A DNA stretch of 64,000 bases from JBCCIM01 sp965263205 (GTDB lineage: Bacteria; Bacteroidota; Rhodothermia; Rhodothermales; JAHQVL01). Shown here in pieces: positions 60,634 to 64,000 of this stretch. The notes beneath the pieces are model-generated. The model worked only from the letters and a program-made list of their open reading frames with translations. It made no database searches and was not told where the DNA came from. The position numbers and the translations under genes were made by a program. The stretch covers positions 62,001 to 126,000 of the forward strand of contig CBDHHF010000001.1 of the NCBI GenBank assembly GCA_965263205.1. The letters run 5' to 3'. The first letter of the stretch is position 1, and each line of letters opens with the position of its first letter.

Positions 60634-60913
60634 AGTTTTCCTGGTTTAAGTAGTGAAAAAGGGCATTTGGTCTCGATGTGCTACATGCTAAATGTATCGG
60701 CCAAACATTCGTGAGAAAAAACGCCAGCAGTTTATGGAAAAAGCGCTTCCAGTGCAATCAGTTTTTGGATTAAAATTGATTGCCTTTGGAGATAGGTAGA
60801 TAGGACGCAGCCCGCAGCCTTGTTGAAGCTGTTGGGTGGGGCAGGGGGCGCCTCCAGGATAAGAACGAAGCTGGCTTTAGATGATCCGGCTATTGCAGCG
60901 TGTTGGGCCTGGC

Positions 60914-62116
60914 TTACGAGGCTTTGGCGGTAAGCGCATCAATACCAGGAAGTATCTTGCCTTCGAGAAACTCAAGCATGGCACCGCCACCGGTTGAAAC
61001 GTGGCTTACCTTGTTTTCAAAGCGCATTTGTTTGATTGCAGCAACTGAGTCACCACCACCAACAACTGTAAGCGCGCCAGCCGTGGTTGCATCAGCGAGG
61101 GCTTGAGCAACCGCAAGCGTTCCTTTGGCATAGTTGGCCATTTCAAACACGCCCATCGGGCCGTTCCAAACAACTGTTTTTGCTCCGAGGATGACATCGC
61201 GGTAGCGAGCCGCGCTATCTGGACCAATATCCAGCCCCATTTGTCCATCTGGAATGTCACCCGTTACAGCGCTGTGGGGCGCATCGTTGTCGAACGCGGT
61301 GGCTGCGATGTGATCGGTGGGGAGCAAAATTTTGCCTTCAGCACGCTCAAAGAGCAATTTGGCATCAGAGAGTTTGTCTTCTTCAAAAAGCGAAGTGCCA
61401 ATGTTGTGACCCAGTGCTTTGAGGAACGTATAGCTCATGGCGCCGCCAATGAGCAGTGTGTCAACCTTTTCCAGGAGTGATTCAATAACGCCGATTTTGT
61501 CGGATACTTTAGCACCGCCAATAATGCCTACAAACGGCTTTTCAGCGTCGTTTAAGATCTTCGACAGGTAATTGACTTCTTTTTCGAGCAAGTAGCCCAT
61601 CGCAGCCACGGATACGTGCTCGGTGACGCCAGAAGTAGAGGCGTGAGCACGATGCGCTGTGCCAAAGGCATCGTTTATATATACATCACCGAGTGAAGCA
61701 ATCTCTTCAGCAAGAGCGGCGTCGTTTTGTTTTTCACCCGGGTAGAAGCGCGTGTTTTCGAGCAAAATCACGCTGCCGCCAGGCATGCGATCGATGACCT
61801 CTTTTACTGCATCTCCTGTGAGATGGGAGGCAAACCGGACGCGCTTGCCGAGGAGTTCTTCCAGCTTGAGTGCTACAGGAGAGAGGCTAAAGGCCTGGTT
61901 CGGGACCCCTTTGGGCCGGCCAAGATGGCTCATCAAGATGGCTTTGCCATTTTTATCGATGACAGACTTGATGGTGGGCAGTGCTGCGCGGATGCGTGTA
62001 TCGTCCACAACCTTCCGGTTGCCAGCTTCATCTTCTTTAAGCGGGACATTAAAGTCTACGCGAATCAGTACGCGTTTGTCTTCGATGTCCAGATCAGCAG
62101 GTGTATAGTAACTCAT
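60914..62116 (-). CDS. pgk: Phosphoglycerate kinase
   Basis: 400 aa. Full-length with VLIRVDFNVPLKEDEAG, MSHLGRPKGVPN, LLENTRFYPGE, DVYINDAFGTAHRAHAS, GGAKVSDKIGVIESLL, VVWNGPMGVFEMANYAKGT and VVGGGDSVAAIKQM. It transfers phosphate from 1,3-bisphosphoglycerate to ADP in glycolysis (reversible in gluconeogenesis). The gap gene is the next upstream gene on the same strand, but a strong terminator lies between, so pgk should have its own promoter in 62117-62330. Confidence 0.98.
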   Translation of the reverse strand: MSYYTPADLDIEDKRVLIRVDFNVPLKEDEAGNRKVVDDTRIRAALPTIKSVIDKNGKAILMSHLGRPKGVPNQAFSLSPVALKLEELLGKRVRFASHLTGDAVKEVIDRMPGGSVILLENTRFYPGEKQNDAALAEEIASLGDVYINDAFGTAHRAHASTSGVTEHVSVAAMGYLLEKEVNYLSKILNDAEKPFVGIIGGAKVSDKIGVIESLLEKVDTLLIGGAMSYTFLKALGHNIGTSLFEEDKLSDAKLLFERAEGKILLPTDHIAATAFDNDAPHSAVTGDIPDGQMGLDIGPDSAARYRDVILGAKTVVWNGPMGVFEMANYAKGTLAVAQALADATTAGALTVVGGGDSVAAIKQMRFENKVSHVSTGGGAMLEFLEGKILPGIDALTAKAS

Positions 62117-62336
62117 ATTGAATCGTCAGGTGCAATTACAGAAACGAACTGTACATGCCATTGAGGTAGTATCCTGGGATTATCGATGTGCTTAAGTCGG
62201 ATACCGTAGTAACCGACGATTGCACACATGCACAGTCGTAAGATGCGCATTGAGGGTAGTGGCATCAGGAGGTGCCGGCGCATCGTAACAGTCAAAGGTA
62301 AGTAAGCGTGTCGTGAAAAAGTAGACACCGAGGGTT
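62117..62336. other. Intergenic region between pgk and the gap terminator
   Basis: About 220 bp after the gap terminator and before the pgk start. It presumably holds the pgk promoter; no clear boxes or repeats were identified. Confidence 0.4.
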
Positions 62337-62379
62337 AAAAAACTTGTGAGCGCGGGATAAAGCATATCCCGCGCTCACA
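62337..62379 (-). terminator. Intrinsic terminator behind gap
   Basis: A perfect 15-bp stem TGTGAGCGCGGGATA / TATCCCGCGCTCACA (62345-62379) with a 5-nt loop. On the minus strand it is followed by AGTTTTTT (A-run 62337-62342). It lies 48 bp after the gap stop. Confidence 0.9.
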
Positions 62380-62426
62380 TCGAGTGTCATTCACATCGGA
62401 TTTTACACGTCACAGCAAAACGATGC

Positions 62427-63431
62427 CTAGAGAGCCATCAGTTTCTGTGCAACGTCAACAGCTCGGTTGGAGTATCCCCACTCGTTATCGTACCAACCTA
62501 CCACTTTGATAATATTGCCTGATACCATCGTCAGCGGCGCATCGTAAATACAGGAGTGCGGGTTGCCCACAATATCGCTTGAAACGAGCGCGTCTTCGCT
62601 GTACTGTAGCACACCCTTCATTGGGCCGGCCGCGGCAGCTTTGAAGAGGGCATTCACTTCTTCGATTGTAGTTTCCTGACCAACTTCAGCGGTGAAGTCG
62701 GTGATAGAACCATCGGGTACAGGTACACGGAGGGCGAAGCCGTCAAGTTTGCCAGACAGGTGTGGCAGTACGAGGCCAACAGCTTTGGCAGCGCCTGTTG
62801 TTGTCGGGATAATATTGATTGCAGCAGCACGTGCACGACGGAGGTCAGCGTGTGGTGCGTCCTGCAGGCGCTGGTCAGCGGTGTAGCCGTGAATGGTGGT
62901 CATCATGCCGCGCTTGATGCCAAACGCATCGTCGAGCACTTTCACCATCGGCGAGAGGCAGTTGGTGGTACAGCTGGCGTTTGAGATAACCTCTTCGCTA
63001 CCCGTGAGGATATCGTCGTTTACACCAAGTACAACCGTTGCATCAACAGTACCTTTTGCAGGGGCAGAAATGATCACTTTCTTGGCGCCGGCAGTGATGT
63101 GCCTGGACGCAGCTTCCTTGGTACGGAAAATACCGGTTGATTCGATGACAAGATCACAACCGAGTTCGCCCCATGGCAGATCTTCAGGGTTTCTTTCGCT
63201 GAATACTTTAAACCGGTCCCCGTCGATTTTGAGTGAGTCGCCGTCGACAGTCACTTCTCCTGGGTAAACACCGTGTACCGAGTCATACTTAAACAGGTGC
63301 GCAAGGGTAGAGGCATCCGTAAGGTCGTTGATACCTACAACATCAAATTCGTTCGACTTCCGGGCGAGAATAGAGCGCATAACAAGGCGACCAATTCTGC
63401 CAAACCCGTTGATTCCCAGCTTAATAGCCAT
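62427..63431 (-). CDS. gap: Glyceraldehyde-3-phosphate dehydrogenase, type I
   Basis: 334 aa, usual length. LGINGFGRIGRLVMR (NAD site), ISAPAKGTVDATVVLGVN, and SNASCTTNCLSPMVKVLDDAFG with the catalytic Cys; TTIHGYTADQRLQDAPHADLRRARAAA, LDGFALRVPVPDGS and WYDNEWGYSNRAVD follow. It converts glyceraldehyde-3-phosphate to 1,3-bisphosphoglycerate with NAD+. The Asp in the second strand (VVGINDLTD) suggests NAD rather than NADP preference. Monocistronic: strong terminator after it, 420 bp of leader and promoter region before it. Confidence 0.98.
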   Translation of the reverse strand: MAIKLGINGFGRIGRLVMRSILARKSNEFDVVGINDLTDASTLAHLFKYDSVHGVYPGEVTVDGDSLKIDGDRFKVFSERNPEDLPWGELGCDLVIESTGIFRTKEAASRHITAGAKKVIISAPAKGTVDATVVLGVNDDILTGSEEVISNASCTTNCLSPMVKVLDDAFGIKRGMMTTIHGYTADQRLQDAPHADLRRARAAAINIIPTTTGAAKAVGLVLPHLSGKLDGFALRVPVPDGSITDFTAEVGQETTIEEVNALFKAAAAGPMKGVLQYSEDALVSSDIVGNPHSCIYDAPLTMVSGNIIKVVGWYDNEWGYSNRAVDVAQKLMAL

Positions 63432-63851
63432 AGTTTGTCGTTGTTCTTGTCAATTTTGTTGGTTAAGAGTGGGCTTCTAAGCCCAACTCCTGAAAGAGTT
63501 CTTGCGGATAAATTAATTTAACTCGAACCATTAAATGCCCTTTTAATTTTAGCTTTTTATGAAAACGGCGGCCTATCCGGGGTGATTGATAGGGGACCGC
63601 TAACCTTTGGCCGATACCCTGTAGGAAAGTTTGCGTGCATAGGATTGGAGAATTTGTGTATAAAAAAAGCCACGCGGGATATCTTGCGGCTTATGCGCGT
63701 TAGAGGGCTCCCGTAACGGCGCAATGCATCCGATAAAGAGCCAAAATCTGGTTGCACCGCACCGGGACGGTTGTCCTGAAAAACATACACCGGGTGCCAA
63801 CCTGGCAGGACAACCCTGAAGTTTTTTGTACACACATTTTGATCATTTAAC
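63432..63851. other. Divergent intergenic region with a hairpin in the gap leader
   Basis: 420 bp. GGGCTT-CT-AAGCCC (near 63470) and AACTC-CTGA-AAGAGTT (just beyond) are adjacent hairpins in the likely gap mRNA leader. The 100-codon minus frame at 63557-63859 lacks protein features. Promoters for gap and for the gene at 63852 must lie here. Confidence 0.5.
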
Positions 63852-64000
63852 ATGGCCACCTACAAAGCACCGAAACGCAAAAATCGACGCACAGAATTGC
63901 GCGAAGACAAGGTTGTAACGTTCTATACGCAGTTTTTAGAGTTTTTTGAGTCCAATAGAAATCTGGTATTTGGCATCCTTGGCGGCGTCGTATTGCTGAT
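63852..64000 (+). CDS. Start of a membrane-anchored protein (possibly TPR/YfgM-like), cut by the right edge
   Basis: 49 codons from ATG 63852 without a stop: a basic head (MATYKAPKRKNRR), an amphipathic helix (TELREDKVVTFYTQFLEFFES) in two blocks, and the beginning of a hydrophobic segment (NLVFGILGGVVLL). A basic head, the wording REDxVVxFxxxFLEFxExN and then one membrane helix is the usual opening of YfgM/tetratricopeptide-repeat inner-membrane proteins, but the diagnostic part is outside the window. Confidence 0.6.
   Translation, partial: MATYKAPKRKNRRTELREDKVVTFYTQFLEFFESNRNLVFGILGGVVLL

Noticed and set aside
63557..63859. 100-codon minus-strand frame next to gap
   Set aside because: It overlaps the start of the plus-strand gene at 63852 and lacks family features or a ribosome binding site.
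1..64000. tRNA and rRNA genes
   Set aside because: No T-loop/acceptor patterns of tRNAs and no conserved rRNA segments were noticed when reading the gaps; a dedicated tRNA search was not possible.

Overview
The window reads as a single stretch of chromosome from a marine-type bacterium of the Bacteroidota/Rhodothermota/Balneolota group. Clues are the C-terminal type IX-like sorting domain with an NYPNPFNPTT motif at the end of the DUF1501 protein, the DUF1800/DUF1501 pair, the M56-peptidase/TonB fusion next to a BlaI repressor, and intergenic repeat families common in that group. Base composition is near 50% G+C, and the palindrome GCCGGC is strikingly frequent. I saw no rRNA, tRNA, CRISPR array, phage or IS transposase. 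The placement is inference from gene content, not from a marker-gene tree.

Layout. 1-5.4 kb (minus strand): the 5' part of a penicillin-acylase-family gene, a PolX-type protein whose polymerase active site is degenerate, an ATP-grasp protein, an S24-peptidase-like protein and a nucleotidyltransferase-like protein. 6.1-11.8 kb (plus): a large soluble GAF/PAS sensor kinase and two closely related NarL/LuxR-type response regulators, separated by 1.4 kb of repeats. 12.3-35.1 kb (plus): a long exopolysaccharide locus with an initiating sugar-phosphate transferase, a Wzz/BY-kinase, an SLBB protein, an MsbA/PglK-like ABC exporter, a Wzy/ligase-like membrane protein, six GT4 glycosyltransferases and seven sulfotransferase-like genes. 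Two of the sulfotransferases carry single-base frameshifts at G or C runs. The simplest reading is a locus for a multiply sulfated surface or secreted polysaccharide.

35.5-46.8 kb: the DUF1800/DUF1501 secreted pair, small membrane and LytTR-type regulatory proteins, a secreted G8/beta-helix protein resembling animal CEMIP/TMEM2 hyaluronan-degradation proteins, a methyltransferase and an SLC13-type anion transporter. 46.8-54.9 kb: a PIN-domain protein with a long disordered linker, a DUF3179 lipoprotein overlapping an outer-membrane-barrel gene, an HNH endonuclease, MsrP and a LolA-like lipoprotein. 55.3-58.6 kb (minus): a BlaI / M56-TonB / carboxypeptidase-regulatory-like operon with two dyad operators. 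59.0-63.4 kb (minus): a TIGR04283-type glycosyltransferase, a DDAH-type amidinohydrolase, phosphoglycerate kinase and GAPDH. The right edge cuts the start of a small membrane-anchored protein gene.

Most promising features: the sulfated-polysaccharide locus with a CEMIP-like matrix-degrading candidate about 6 kb away; the catalytically dead PolX palm with an intact PHP phosphoesterase; the PIN-linker-domain protein; the extreme GCCGGC over-representation; and a hairpin-plus-GGTTGAAGGTT repeat that sits directly behind three stop codons in the orientation of the gene.
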